Positions 25,032 through 33,742 of a stretch of DNA of 64,000 nucleotides are shown piece after piece (the first letter of the stretch is position 1; every line of letters begins with the position of its first letter). The stretch covers positions 1 through 64,000 of the forward strand of contig CASEMX010000001.1 of NCBI GenBank assembly GCA_949289155.1, written 5' to 3'. The position numbers and the translations under genes were made by a program. Under the pieces are notes generated by a model. That model made no database searches and was not told the DNA's origin. It saw only the letters and a program-made list of their open reading frames with translations. The stretch is from an uncultured Parabacteroides sp. Lineage in GTDB: Bacteria > Bacteroidota > Bacteroidia > Bacteroidales > Tannerellaceae.

Positions 25032-26183
25032 ATGAAGGAAAAGATTAGTAAAAAATTCGAGGAATTATTCCATACGACAGGTTCTTTTTATACATCTCCG
25101 GGACGAATTAATTTGATTGGCGAACATACCGATTATAATGGCGGTTTTGTATTTCCGGGAGCTATAGATAAAGGAATGTTGGCAGAGATTAAACCGAACG
25201 GAACAAGCAAGGTTCGTGCATTTTCTATTGACATGGATGATTATGCAGAGTTTGGTTTGACAGAAGAAGAGGCACCGAAAGCAAGCTGGGCGCGTTATAT
25301 ATTTGGCGTTTGCCGTGAAACTATCAAGCGCGGTGGACATATCGAGGGATTTGATACGGTATTTGCCGGAGATGTTCCATTGGGAGCCGGAATGTCTTCT
25401 TCTGCAGCATTAGAGAGTACGTATGCTTTTGCTCTGAATGATTTGTTCGGTTTGAATATCGATAAATTTGAATTGGCAAAGATAGGCCAATCTACAGAAC
25501 ATAATTATTGTGGAGTAAATTGTGGAATCATGGACCAGTTTGCTTCGGTATTTGGTCAGAAAGGTCATTTGATTCGTTTGGACTGCCGTTCGTTGGAGTA
25601 TAAATATTTCCCATTCGATCCGGAAGCTGCAGGCTATAAGTTAGTATTGCTGGATTCGGTTGTAAAACATGAATTGGCTTCTTCTGCATATAATAAGCGC
25701 CGTCAATCGTGCGAAAGCGTTGTGGCTGCTATCAAACGGAATCATCCGGAAGTGGAATACTTGCGTGACGCCAATATGGAGATGTTGAATGAAGTAAAAG
25801 CCGATGTTAGCGCAGAAGATTACATGCGGGCTGAGTATGTAATTGAAGAAATCCAACGTGTGCTGGATGTTTGCGATGCATTAGAGAAAGGCGATTATGA
25901 AACAGTCGGTGAAAAGATGTACGGAACGCATTATGGCATGAGTAAATTGTATGAAGTAAGTTGCGAAGAACTGGATTTCTTGAATGATATCGCCAAAGAA
26001 TGCGGAGTTACAGGTTCCCGTGTGATGGGCGGAGGTTTCGGCGGCTGTACGATTAATTTGGTGAAAGCAGATAAGTATGAAGCTTTCGTAGAAAAGGCTT
26101 TTGCTGAATACACGAAGAAGTTTGGCCACGCACCGAAGCTTTATGATGTAGTTATTAGCGACGGCGCGAGACGTTTGGCTTAA
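25032..26183 (+). CDS. galK: Galactokinase
   Basis: GalK phosphorylates alpha-D-galactose with ATP to galactose-1-phosphate, the entry step of the Leloir pathway. This 383-residue GHMP kinase has the galactokinase signature PGRINLIGEHTDYNGG (residues 23-38), the ATP-binding loop VPLGAGMSSSAALE (115-128), a catalytic Asp in NCGIMDQFAS, and the third GHMP motif GSRVMGGGFGGCTI near 327-340. It follows the importer by 123 bp holding a hairpin, so it can be regulated partly on its own. A strong terminator follows. galT and galE are not in the window. Confidence 0.97.
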   Translation: MKEKISKKFEELFHTTGSFYTSPGRINLIGEHTDYNGGFVFPGAIDKGMLAEIKPNGTSKVRAFSIDMDDYAEFGLTEEEAPKASWARYIFGVCRETIKRGGHIEGFDTVFAGDVPLGAGMSSSAALESTYAFALNDLFGLNIDKFELAKIGQSTEHNYCGVNCGIMDQFASVFGQKGHLIRLDCRSLEYKYFPFDPEAAGYKLVLLDSVVKHELASSAYNKRRQSCESVVAAIKRNHPEVEYLRDANMEMLNEVKADVSAEDYMRAEYVIEEIQRVLDVCDALEKGDYETVGEKMYGTHYGMSKLYEVSCEELDFLNDIAKECGVTGSRVMGGGFGGCTINLVKADKYEAFVEKAFAEYTKKFGHAPKLYDVVISDGARRLA

Positions 26184-26203
26184 TAAATTTGTTTTATTAG
26201 AAG

Positions 26204-26242
26204 AAAAAGAGGTAATCCATTGCGTTGGATTACCTCTTTTTT
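26204..26242 (+). terminator. Terminator after galK
   Basis: AAAAGAGGTAATCCA and TGGATTACCTCTTTT form a perfect 15-bp stem with a 6-nt loop and a T-run (26205-26219 and 26226-26240). This is a strong intrinsic terminator, also symmetric enough to act in reverse. Confidence 0.85.
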
Positions 26243-26318
26243 GTCTGTTTTTCTTGAAAAGATTTATCAAATGTGAAAGTTAACCCGCCAACCAATTGGT
26301 TAGGTTGCGAATTATATA

Positions 26319-26326
26319 TACTTTTG
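26319..26326 (+). promoter_or_regulatory. Promoter of tkt-rpiB
   Basis: TACTTTTG matches TAnnTTTG 28 nt before the tkt start. TTGG near 26297-26300 is a poor -33 match. Confidence 0.55.
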
Positions 26327-26354
26327 TGCTCAAATAACACGAACAAATAGCGAT

Positions 26355-28382
26355 ATGAACGACATTAAATTAATGAATAGAGCAGCCGATAATATACGTA
26401 TCTTAGCTGCCTCGATGGTTGAGAAGGCAAAATCCGGACATCCGGGCGGAGCTATGGGCGGAGCAGATTTCGTCAACGTATTATTTTCGGAGTTCTTGGT
26501 CTATGATCCGAAAAATCCGATGTGGGAAGGTCGTGACCGCTTCTTCTTGGATCCTGGTCATATGTCTCCTATGCTATATGCTGTTTTGGCTATGGCCGGC
26601 AGGTACACAATTGATGAACTGAAGGATTTTCGTCAGTGGGGAAGTGTTACTCCGGGGCATCCTGAGGTGAATTTTATGCGTGGCGTGGAAAATACTTCCG
26701 GTCCGTTGGGACAAGGTCATACTTATGCCGTCGGAGCAGCGATGGCAGCTAAGTTTTTGGCAGCTCGTTTGGGTGAAGAGGTTATGCCGCAGACTATTTA
26801 TGCTTATATCTCTGACGGCGGCATACAGGAAGAAATTTCGCAAGGTGCTGGGCGTGTTGCCGGAACATTAGGATTGGATAATTTGATTATGTTCTATGAT
26901 GCAAACAACGTTCAGCTCTCTACAATGGTAGATGAAGTGGACGATGAAAACATCGCAATGAAATATGAGGCGTGGGGCTGGAGAGTTATTAGTATTGACG
27001 GGAATAATGTCGAGGAAATCCGCCAGGCGCTGACCAAAGCAAAGGCTGAAAAAAATAAACCGACCTTAATTATCGGTAAAACGGTAATGGGTAAAGGCGC
27101 GTTAGGCGCAGATTTGAGTAGTTATGAAAATAAAGTATCTACGCATGGTCAGCCGCTTTCTGCAGCCGGCGTATCTATTGAAGAAACTATCAAGAATTTA
27201 GGCGGAAATCCGGACGATCCTTTTGTTATTTTCTCGGAAGTTGCTGAAATGTATGCGAAGCGTGCTGTTGAATTAAATGCTTTGATGGATAAACATAAGG
27301 CGGTTAAGGCAGCTTGGGCTGAAGCTCATCCAGATTTGGCAGAGAAGATGGAGAATTGGTTCGCTGGAAAGATTCCGGCAATTGATTGGGCTTCCATCGA
27401 GCAGAAAGCGAATCAGCCAACTCGCGCTGCATCAGCAAAAGTATTAGGCATTTTGGCAGAAAATGTGGAGAATATGATTTGTGCTTCTGCGGATTTGTGT
27501 AATTCGGACAAGACGGATGGTTTCTTGAAAAAGACACATGCGTTCAAACGTGGTGATTTTACAGGTGCATTTTTCCAAGCAGGTGTAGCGGAATTGACAA
27601 TGGCGTGCATTTGTATCGGAATGTCGTTGCATGGTGGTGTATTAGCTGCATGTGGTACGTTCTTTGTCTTCTCTGATTATATGAAGCCAGCTTTACGAAT
27701 GGCTGCTTTGATGGAATTGCCGGTTAAGTTTATTTGGACACACGATGCATTCCGTGTGGGCGAGGATGGACCTACCCACCAGCCGGTTGAACAGGAAGCG
27801 CAAGTCCGTTTGTTGGAAAAAATAAAGAATCATAGCGGGAAAAACTCGATGTTGGTACTTCGTCCGGCGGATGGTGCAGAGGTAACGGTGGCTTGGAAAA
27901 TGGCGATGGAGAATATGTCGTCTCCGACAGGCTTGATTTTCTCTCGACAGAACGTAAACGATTTGCCAAATCATACATATCAGGATGCATTGGGTTCGGA
28001 AAAGGGCGCATATATTTTGAATGAAGATGAAAATCCGGAGGTAACGTTGGTCGCTTCTGGTTCTGAGGTTGCAACCTTAGTGGATGGCGCGGCATTGCTT
28101 CGGGCAGAAGGAATAAAACTCCGTATCGTTTCAATGCCTTCAGAGGGATTATTCCGTGCTCAAAGCAAAGAATATCAGGCTTCGATTATTAAACCGGGCA
28201 GCAAGGTATTCGGTTTAACGGCTGGACTTTCAGTAAATATGGAAAATATCGTTGGCTTTAACGGAAAGGTATGGGGTATGGATTCATTTGGTTATTCTGC
28301 ACCGTTCAAAGTCCTTGATGAGAAATTTGGTTTCACCGGAGCCAATGTATATAAACAGGTAAAAGAATTATTAGCTGAATAA
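26355..28382 (+). CDS. tkt: Transketolase
   Basis: Transketolase moves two-carbon ketol units between sugar phosphates using thiamine diphosphate, in the non-oxidative pentose phosphate pathway. It has 675 residues, normal for full-length bacterial enzymes. N-terminal landmarks are KSGHPGGAMGGADF (near residue 27) and the ThDP/metal site ISDGGIQEEISQGAG with LIMFYDANNVQLS near 155-190. The pyrimidine domain carries THDAFRVGEDGPTHQPVEQ near 460-478. The first Gly-Asp-Gly of the classical GDG motif reads SDGG here, as in many Bacteroidetes. It overlaps rpiB by one base (TAATG), so the two pentose-phosphate enzymes are translationally coupled. Confidence 0.95.
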   Translation: MNDIKLMNRAADNIRILAASMVEKAKSGHPGGAMGGADFVNVLFSEFLVYDPKNPMWEGRDRFFLDPGHMSPMLYAVLAMAGRYTIDELKDFRQWGSVTPGHPEVNFMRGVENTSGPLGQGHTYAVGAAMAAKFLAARLGEEVMPQTIYAYISDGGIQEEISQGAGRVAGTLGLDNLIMFYDANNVQLSTMVDEVDDENIAMKYEAWGWRVISIDGNNVEEIRQALTKAKAEKNKPTLIIGKTVMGKGALGADLSSYENKVSTHGQPLSAAGVSIEETIKNLGGNPDDPFVIFSEVAEMYAKRAVELNALMDKHKAVKAAWAEAHPDLAEKMENWFAGKIPAIDWASIEQKANQPTRAASAKVLGILAENVENMICASADLCNSDKTDGFLKKTHAFKRGDFTGAFFQAGVAELTMACICIGMSLHGGVLAACGTFFVFSDYMKPALRMAALMELPVKFIWTHDAFRVGEDGPTHQPVEQEAQVRLLEKIKNHSGKNSMLVLRPADGAEVTVAWKMAMENMSSPTGLIFSRQNVNDLPNHTYQDALGSEKGAYILNEDENPEVTLVASGSEVATLVDGAALLRAEGIKLRIVSMPSEGLFRAQSKEYQASIIKPGSKVFGLTAGLSVNMENIVGFNGKVWGMDSFGYSAPFKVLDEKFGFTGANVYKQVKELLAE

Positions 28383-28822
28383 TGATTATGAAGACAATTG
28401 GTTTATGCAGTGATCATGCGGGTTTCGAGTTAAAAGAGTATATCAAACAACTCTTGACGGAAAGAGGGTTTCAATGTAAAGATTTTGGAACTTATTCTAC
28501 CGATAGCTGCGATTATCCGGATTTTGCCCATCCTTTGGCTTTCGCAGTTGAGGCTGGAGAAGTTTATCCCGGTATTGCCATTTGCGGATCGGGTAATGGA
28601 ATCAGTATGACATTAAATAAACATCAGGGAATCCGTGCGGCTCTGTGTTGGATGGAAGAAATTGCAGCATTAGCCCGTGCGCACAATGATGCGAACGTTT
28701 TGGTGATGCCCGGGCGGTTTATTTCGAAGGAGGAAGCGGTTAAAGCATTGGATGCATTCCTGAATACTCCGTACGAAGGCGGTCGCCATCAGCGGCGAAT
28801 CGATAAAATTCCTGTAAAATAG
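28382..28822 (+). CDS. rpiB: Ribose-5-phosphate isomerase B
   Basis: RpiB interconverts ribose-5-phosphate and ribulose-5-phosphate, supplying transketolase. This 146-residue LacA/RpiB-family protein has the phosphate-binding start CSDHAGFELKEYIK, YPDFAHPLA near residue 45-53, and the catalytic-Cys loop ICGSGNGISMTLNKHQGIRA near 68-87. The ATG at 28382 overlaps the tkt stop (TAATG); an ATG two codons later is also possible. It is the last gene of the tkt-rpiB pair. A 14-bp hairpin without a U-run follows. Confidence 0.93.
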   Translation: MIMKTIGLCSDHAGFELKEYIKQLLTERGFQCKDFGTYSTDSCDYPDFAHPLAFAVEAGEVYPGIAICGSGNGISMTLNKHQGIRAALCWMEEIAALARAHNDANVLVMPGRFISKEEAVKALDAFLNTPYEGGRHQRRIDKIPVK

Positions 28823-28853
28823 GATAAATAAAATATTTGTCCATTAATTTAGC

Positions 28854-28939
28854 TTCACCTCTGTGATGAAATTGTATCACAGGGGTGAATTAATTACATT
28901 ACAATGGTTATTTGATTGAATTACATAGGTAATGTAATT
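28854..28939. promoter_or_regulatory. Hairpin plus AATTACAT repeats upstream of rmlA
   Basis: Two structures lie between rpiB and rmlA. TTCACCTCTGTGAT (28854-28867) and ATCACAGGGGTGAA (28876-28889) form a 14-bp stem with one G-T pair but no T-run. Then AATTACATTAC (28892-28902) and GTAATGTAATT (28929-28939) are 11-bp arms, with another AATTACAT at 28919-28926. That makes three copies of the AATTACAT half-site, two direct and one inverted. They look like an operator for rmlA. Confidence 0.5.
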
Positions 28940-29007
28940 GGATAGAATGGGAAGAAGCATAAATCGTCCCATTCGTGCATGAACAAATCTATATAGTGTA
29001 AGAACAC

Positions 29008-29901
29008 ATGAAAGGAATAGTTTTAGCCGGTGGGTCCGGAACCCGTTTATATCCGATAACGAAAGGAATATCCAAACAGTTATTGCCGATTTATGATAAG
29101 CCGATGGTTTATTATCCTATTTCGGTATTGATGTTGGCGGGCATACGGGAGATATTGATTATCTCCACGCCTCAAGATTTGCCGGGATTTCGACGATTAT
29201 TAGGAGACGGAAGTGATTTCGGAGTATGTTTTTCTTATGCAGAGCAGCCTTCGCCCGATGGATTGGCACAGGCTTTTATCATCGGTGCGGATTTTATCGG
29301 AGATGATTCAGTTTGTTTGGTACTGGGCGATAATATATTTTATGGTCAAAGCTTTTCCCGAATGTTAAGTCGGGCGGTTAAAACGACGGAGCAAGGAAAT
29401 GCCGCTATCTTTGGGTATTATGTTAACGATCCGGAGCGTTATGGTGTAGTGGCATTTGATGAAAAAGGGAAAGTAACCAGTATTGAGGAAAAACCTGCGG
29501 AACCAAAATCTAATTATGCCATAGTCGGACTTTACTTTTATCCGAATAAAGTTGTGGAAATAGCCCGACATATTCGTCCTTCAGCACGAGGAGAGCTGGA
29601 AATAACCAGCGTAAATCAGGAATTTTTACGAACAAATGAGTTAGATGTGCAATTATTCGGACGCGGATTTGCTTGGTTGGATACCGGAACACACGATTCT
29701 TTGTCAGAAGCCTCTACATTTATTGAAGTAATAGAGAAGCGGCAAGGGTTAAAAGTGGCTTGTTTGGAGGAAATAGCATATCGTAGCGGATGGATTGATG
29801 CAGAACATCTGCGTCGCATGGCTTTTCCGATGCAAAAGAACCAATATGGTCAATATCTGCTCCGATTGGCGAGCGAAAAAAAATCTTGCGAAAAAAATTA
29901 A
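29008..29901 (+). CDS. rmlA: Glucose-1-phosphate thymidylyltransferase
   Basis: RmlA (RfbA) makes dTDP-glucose from dTTP and glucose-1-phosphate, the first step to dTDP-rhamnose and other dTDP-sugars for surface polysaccharides. The 297-residue length is typical. The nucleotide-binding signature [20 protein letters not shown] runs from residue 6. [29 protein letters not shown] near 108-116, and [14 protein letters not shown] near 224-237 are conserved. It stands alone here: rmlB, rmlC and rmlD are not adjacent and not in the window. Upstream are the AATTACAT repeats. Confidence 0.95.
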   Translation: MKGIVLAGGSGTRLYPITKGISKQLLPIYDKPMVYYPISVLMLAGIREILIISTPQDLPGFRRLLGDGSDFGVCFSYAEQPSPDGLAQAFIIGADFIGDDSVCLVLGDNIFYGQSFSRMLSRAVKTTEQGNAAIFGYYVNDPERYGVVAFDEKGKVTSIEEKPAEPKSNYAIVGLYFYPNKVVEIARHIRPSARGELEITSVNQEFLRTNELDVQLFGRGFAWLDTGTHDSLSEASTFIEVIEKRQGLKVACLEEIAYRSGWIDAEHLRRMAFPMQKNQYGQYLLRLASEKKSCEKN

Positions 29902-29937
29902 TTTTTTTAGACTCGCAGAAAACATTTTATATTTTTA

Positions 29938-29968
29938 TTTGTTTTATGAGTAGAATGCAGTACTTTTG
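29938..29968 (+). promoter_or_regulatory. Promoter of the OmpA-type gene
   Basis: TTTG (29938-29941), exactly 19 nt, then TACTTTTG (29961-29968) is an ideal Bacteroidetes promoter. The A/T-rich 5' leader of about 45 nt fits high expression of a major envelope protein. Confidence 0.75.
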
Positions 29969-30018
29969 TATTGCTTTTGTGATTGAAAAACGAATGTTTA
30001 ATTTAAATGCAATAGATT

Positions 30019-31170
30019 ATGAAAGTGAAAGCTTTACTTTTAGCATTGCTGTCGGGTGTAGTACTTACAGCTGCGGCACAGGAGTACCAGCCTCAGGTAG
30101 GTTTTAGTACGGAAAAAGGGTACAAGACGAATTTTAAGAAGAATAAGGCAAAAGACAATTGGTTTATTTCTATAGCCGGTGGTGTAAGTACCTTATTCGG
30201 CGATCAAAACAGCGAAGCAGACTTTAAAAATCGTTTGAACTTTGCTCCGCAGTTCTCTTTCGGTAAATGGTTCAATCCTTATTTAGGATTCCGTGTTCAG
30301 GCTAATGGCGGTATTTTGCATGGTTTCTTTGTAGAGAATAATGCTACTTTGATGCAACACAATAAATACTTCGCAGGTCATGTTGACTTCTTGTGGGATG
30401 TGACAAACTTCTGGGGTGTTTATAATGAAAAACGCGTATTCCGTTTGATTCCGTGGGTAGGTCTTGGTTACGCTCAGCGCTTCAAGACAACAGATTCTCG
30501 TGAATTTGCAAGAACAGAGTCTCCTACAATCAACTTCGGTATCTTGACGGCATTCCGTTTGAGCAAACGCGTTGATTTGAACGTTGAAGTTCAAGGTTCT
30601 TTCTTGAATGAACAATTCAACCGTATATCAATGAATCACCTAACAGATGGTATCGGTCAGTTGACAGCAGGTTTGACTTTCAAATTGGGAAAGACCGACT
30701 TCGAAGTTTTGGAACCGATGGATTACGATTTGTTAAACGACTTGAACGATCAGATTAATGCTTTGCGTGCTGAGAACGAAGAGTTGAGTAAACGTCCTGT
30801 TTCTTGTCCGGAATGCAAGGAAACAGTAACAGAAGTTGTAAATAATGTGGTAGATAACGTAGTATTCTTCCGTTTGAATAGTGCTAAGATTGACAAGAAT
30901 CAGCAAATCAATATCTACAATACGGCTGAATACATCAAGGCTCATAACACACCGATTAAGGTTATTGGTTATGCAGATAAGAAGACAGGTAAGGCTGACT
31001 ACAATATGCAGCTGTCAGAGAAACGTGCTAAGGCTGTTGCTAAAGAATTAACAGAGAAATATGGTATTTCTTCCGACCAAATCACCGTTGAATGGAAGGG
31101 CTGTGAAGAACAACCGTATAGCGAGAACAGTTGGAACCGTGTTGTTATCATGCGGGCTGATGACAAGTAA
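30019..31170 (+). CDS. OmpA-family outer-membrane protein
   Basis: This 383-residue envelope protein has a signal peptide (MKVKALLLALLSGVVLTAAA, cleaved near Gln21). A membrane beta-barrel occupies about residues 45-235. A short helical linker (DQINALRAENEELSK) contains a possible thiol pair in CPECKET. The C-terminal OmpA/MotB peptidoglycan-binding domain runs about 280-380 (VVFFRLNSAKIDKNQQINIY, then VIGYADKKTGKADYNMQLSE). It anchors the outer membrane to the cell wall and resembles the Porphyromonas Omp40/41 pair, here present once. It is monocistronic, between an ideal promoter and a terminator, consistent with an abundant structural protein. Confidence 0.93.
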   Translation: MKVKALLLALLSGVVLTAAAQEYQPQVGFSTEKGYKTNFKKNKAKDNWFISIAGGVSTLFGDQNSEADFKNRLNFAPQFSFGKWFNPYLGFRVQANGGILHGFFVENNATLMQHNKYFAGHVDFLWDVTNFWGVYNEKRVFRLIPWVGLGYAQRFKTTDSREFARTESPTINFGILTAFRLSKRVDLNVEVQGSFLNEQFNRISMNHLTDGIGQLTAGLTFKLGKTDFEVLEPMDYDLLNDLNDQINALRAENEELSKRPVSCPECKETVTEVVNNVVDNVVFFRLNSAKIDKNQQINIYNTAEYIKAHNTPIKVIGYADKKTGKADYNMQLSEKRAKAVAKELTEKYGISSDQITVEWKGCEEQPYSENSWNRVVIMRADDK

Positions 31171-31191
31171 GAAAAATTGACTTTAAATAGA

Positions 31192-31227
31192 AGAGAGGTG
31201 CATATATTTTGTGCGCCTCTCTTTTTT
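31192..31227 (+). terminator. Terminator after the OmpA-type gene
   Basis: AGAGAGG and CCTCTCT arms, with inner GCA/TGC pairs, form a hairpin (about 31192-31222) followed by TTTTTT. Confidence 0.8.
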
Positions 31228-31244
31228 GTTACATGGAAATTCCT

Positions 31245-31252
31245 TACATTTG
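31245..31252 (+). promoter_or_regulatory. Promoter of the sugar transferase gene
   Basis: TACATTTG matches TAnnTTTG, 22 nt before the start codon. The T-run of the preceding terminator occupies the -33 region (TTTT at 31222-31225, 19 nt away). Confidence 0.55.
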
Positions 31253-31274
31253 TGATTAAACAAAGAACAAAGAA

Positions 31275-32672
31275 ATGGAATTAGATAAGAAGCATGGCTT
31301 TATGCTCCAATGGCTGATAGGGATTGGGGATTTGGTAGTCTTGAATCTGATGTTTATGCTCGTATATGTGCTGCTGGATCCGATATATACCCAAGCTATT
31401 GTTAATAATTTGAGAGAAGTTATCCTTTTATTGAACTTTTGCTACTTTTTCTCTCTCTATTTTATTCCGATACAATTGCATCGCTCGATTGTGTATTTGG
31501 ATAAAGTAGTGCAACGTGCGTTCGGCGTCATCACGTTGTTGATATTTTTGTTTGCTACTTGCCTGGTTTTTCTCAATGTAGGGGATGTTTTGGCAACATT
31601 TCTGCTGGTTTATTATATTTCAACCATTGTGGTGTTTTCTTGCTGGCGTGTTTTGGTGCGATTAATGCTGAAGTTTTATCGCCGGAAAGGATATAATTTC
31701 AAAAAAGTAGTAATTGTTGGCGCCGGAAAGAACGGAATGGAACTTTTTAAGGTGATGAAAGATGATATCTCATCCGGGTTTAATATTTTGGGTTTCTTTG
31801 ATGATAACCTTGCCTTGAAAGATATTTTGCCGAATTACTTGGGTACGACAGACGAGGTGGAAGACTTTGTCATTCGGAAGGACATCGATGAAATTTATTG
31901 TACCTTGCCGGGAACGAATGACGAGAAGATTCTGCGGTTGTTGAATTTCGCTGAGAAACATATGATACGTTTCTACATAGTCCCGGAGTTTTATCGGAAT
32001 GTCAAAAAGAGTATGGTGATGGAGATATTGGAATCGATTCCGTTATTAACCGTTCGCCGCGAGCCTTTGCAGGCCTTTTATAATCGTGCATTGAAACGGA
32101 CATTCGATATCGTCTTTTCTTTGTGTGTCTTGTGTACGATATTCCCCATCCTTTATATAGTTGTCGGATTCTTAATCAAGAGGAGCTCGCCGGGGCCGAT
32201 ATTCTTTAAGCAGAAACGAACGGGGCTCTATGGCTATGAATTTGAGTGCTACAAGTTCCGAACCATGAAAGTGAATGCCGAGGCAGATACGTTGCAGGCG
32301 GTGAAGGATGACCCCCGCAAGACCAAGATTGGGGATTTCTTGCGCCGGACGAATCTGGATGAGTTTCCTCAATTCATTAATGTATTGAAGGGGGACATGT
32401 CGGTTGTTGGGCCACGTCCGCACATGTTGAAGCACACGGAGCAGTATTCTGCCTTAATTGATAAATACATGGTGCGGCATTTGGTGAAGCCGGGCGTTAC
32501 CGGATGGGCGCAAGTTACGGGTTACCGTGGCGAGACCAAGACGTTAGAGCAAATGGAAGGGCGCGTCAAGCGGGATGTATGGTATATTGAGAACTGGTCC
32601 TTCTTCTTGGATTTGAAGATTATAGTCGTTACCCTGTTGAATATGTTCCGGGGCGAGAAGAATGCGTATTAA
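31275..32672 (+). CDS. Undecaprenyl-phosphate sugar phosphotransferase (exopolysaccharide initiator)
   Basis: This 465-residue polyisoprenyl-phosphate hexose-1-phosphate transferase of the WbaP/WcaJ/CpsE family loads the first sugar onto undecaprenyl phosphate to start surface polysaccharide assembly. Four N-terminal membrane helices span about residues 13-125. A central Rossmann-like CoA-binding-type domain (VVIVGAGKNGMELFK, near 145-159) follows. A re-entrant helix near 275-300 leads to the catalytic domain: RSSPGPIFFKQKRTGLYGYE, the catalytic EFECYKFRTMK, then RRTNLDEFPQFINVLKGDMS and VVGPRP. It is complete. The rest of a polysaccharide locus is absent nearby; glycosyltransferases appear only at 50.4-53.9 kb. 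Confidence 0.92.
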   Translation: MELDKKHGFMLQWLIGIGDLVVLNLMFMLVYVLLDPIYTQAIVNNLREVILLLNFCYFFSLYFIPIQLHRSIVYLDKVVQRAFGVITLLIFLFATCLVFLNVGDVLATFLLVYYISTIVVFSCWRVLVRLMLKFYRRKGYNFKKVVIVGAGKNGMELFKVMKDDISSGFNILGFFDDNLALKDILPNYLGTTDEVEDFVIRKDIDEIYCTLPGTNDEKILRLLNFAEKHMIRFYIVPEFYRNVKKSMVMEILESIPLLTVRREPLQAFYNRALKRTFDIVFSLCVLCTIFPILYIVVGFLIKRSSPGPIFFKQKRTGLYGYEFECYKFRTMKVNAEADTLQAVKDDPRKTKIGDFLRRTNLDEFPQFINVLKGDMSVVGPRPHMLKHTEQYSALIDKYMVRHLVKPGVTGWAQVTGYRGETKTLEQMEGRVKRDVWYIENWSFFLDLKIIVVTLLNMFRGEKNAY

Positions 32673-32728
32673 GGGAAAAAGATGCACAGTTTTTCTCTTG
32701 ATGTGTAATCGGATATTTATAAATGTCG

Positions 32729-32736
32729 TATCTTTG
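32729..32736 (+). promoter_or_regulatory. Promoter of ruvX, predicted leaderless
   Basis: TATCTTTG matches TAnnTTTG and ends 5 nt before the ruvX ATG (32742). With transcription starting about 4-6 nt after the box, the mRNA would begin at or next to the start codon. Confidence 0.6.
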
Positions 32737-32741
32737 CGCCC

Positions 32742-33164
32742 ATGGGAAGAATTATAGCAATAGATTATGGCAGAAAGCGTACCGGCATAGCGGTAACAGA
32801 CACTTTACAGATGATAGCGAATGGATTGGCTACTGTTCCGAGTGGAGAGGTTGTCAAATTCTTGAGCGAGTATGTGGCGAAGGAGCCGGTCGATGTGTTT
32901 GTCGTCGGGCAGCCGAAGCAGATGAATAACGAACCCTCCGAGAATATGCGTTATGTCGAAGCTTTTGTGAAGCACTTGAAACGTTCTATCCCGGAAATCC
33001 CAGTACAATATTATGACGAGCGATTCACTTCGGTGTTGGCACATCGGGCGATGCTGGATGGCGGACTGAAGAAAAAGAGACGTCAGGAAAAGGCGCTGGT
33101 CGATGAAATCAGTGCCGTTATCATTCTTCAGAGTTATTTGGAAAGTAAAAAGTATCAATTATAA
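32742..33164 (+). CDS. ruvX: Holliday junction resolvase-like protein RuvX (YqgF)
   Basis: This 140-residue YqgF/RuvX protein is an RNase H-fold nuclease involved in 16S rRNA 3'-end maturation and possibly Holliday junction cleavage. Conserved acidic residues lie in [17 protein letters not shown] (Asp near residue 8), in the [18 protein letters not shown] segment, in [10 protein letters not shown] (near 91-100) and in [17 protein letters not shown] near the end. The start [10 protein letters not shown] is canonical for the family. That supports the ATG at 32742, even though it lies only 5 nt after the promoter box. It is 5 bp upstream of def, and the two are co-transcribed. Confidence 0.92.
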   Translation: MGRIIAIDYGRKRTGIAVTDTLQMIANGLATVPSGEVVKFLSEYVAKEPVDVFVVGQPKQMNNEPSENMRYVEAFVKHLKRSIPEIPVQYYDERFTSVLAHRAMLDGGLKKKRRQEKALVDEISAVIILQSYLESKKYQL

Positions 33165-33169
33165 CAATC

Positions 33170-33727
33170 ATGATATTACCTGTATATTTGTATGGCCAGC
33201 CTGTTTTGAGAAAAGAGGCTGAATTAGTGCCACAAGACTATCCGAATTTGAAACAATTGGCTAAAGATATGTACGAGACAATGTATAATGCTGACGGTGT
33301 CGGTTTAGCGGGACCGCAGGTAGGATTGTCTTTGCAGATTTTAGTAATCGACGCGGATGTCCTCAAGGATGATTACCCCGAATGCAAGGGACTGAAACGC
33401 ACCATGATTAATCCGGTCTTCTTGGAAAAGAGCGAAGAGACCGTTTCGCTGGAAGAGGGCTGCTTGAGCTTGCCCGGAATACATGAAAAGGTCGCCCGTT
33501 CGGTCAATATCCGGGTCAAATACCGGGACGAGGACTGGAATGAGCACGAAGAGGCCTTTTCGGGGTTTGCGGCGCGTGTCGTTCAGCATGAGTGCGAGCA
33601 TTTGAGCGGGCATGTATTCATCGATAACATCTCTGCCATCCGTCGCCAGTTGAACAAAGGTAAGTTGAACAGTATTATTAAAGGTACAGCACGTTGCTCT
33701 TATCGGGCGAAGGCTGTAGGTAAATAA
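33170..33727 (+). CDS. def: Peptide deformylase
   Basis: Def removes the formyl group from the N-terminal methionine of new proteins. It is a 185-residue protein with all three motifs: GVGLAGPQ (residues 43-50, motif 1, Gly in place of the common Ala), EGCLSLPG (96-103, metal ligand Cys98) and QHECEHLSG (139-147, metal ligands His140 and His144, catalytic Glu141). It follows ruvX by 5 bp and precedes the carboxyltransferase gene by 15 bp. Confidence 0.96.
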   Translation: MILPVYLYGQPVLRKEAELVPQDYPNLKQLAKDMYETMYNADGVGLAGPQVGLSLQILVIDADVLKDDYPECKGLKRTMINPVFLEKSEETVSLEEGCLSLPGIHEKVARSVNIRVKYRDEDWNEHEEAFSGFAARVVQHECEHLSGHVFIDNISAIRRQLNKGKLNSIIKGTARCSYRAKAVGK

Positions 33728-33742
33728 GAAACAGAAAAAGAT

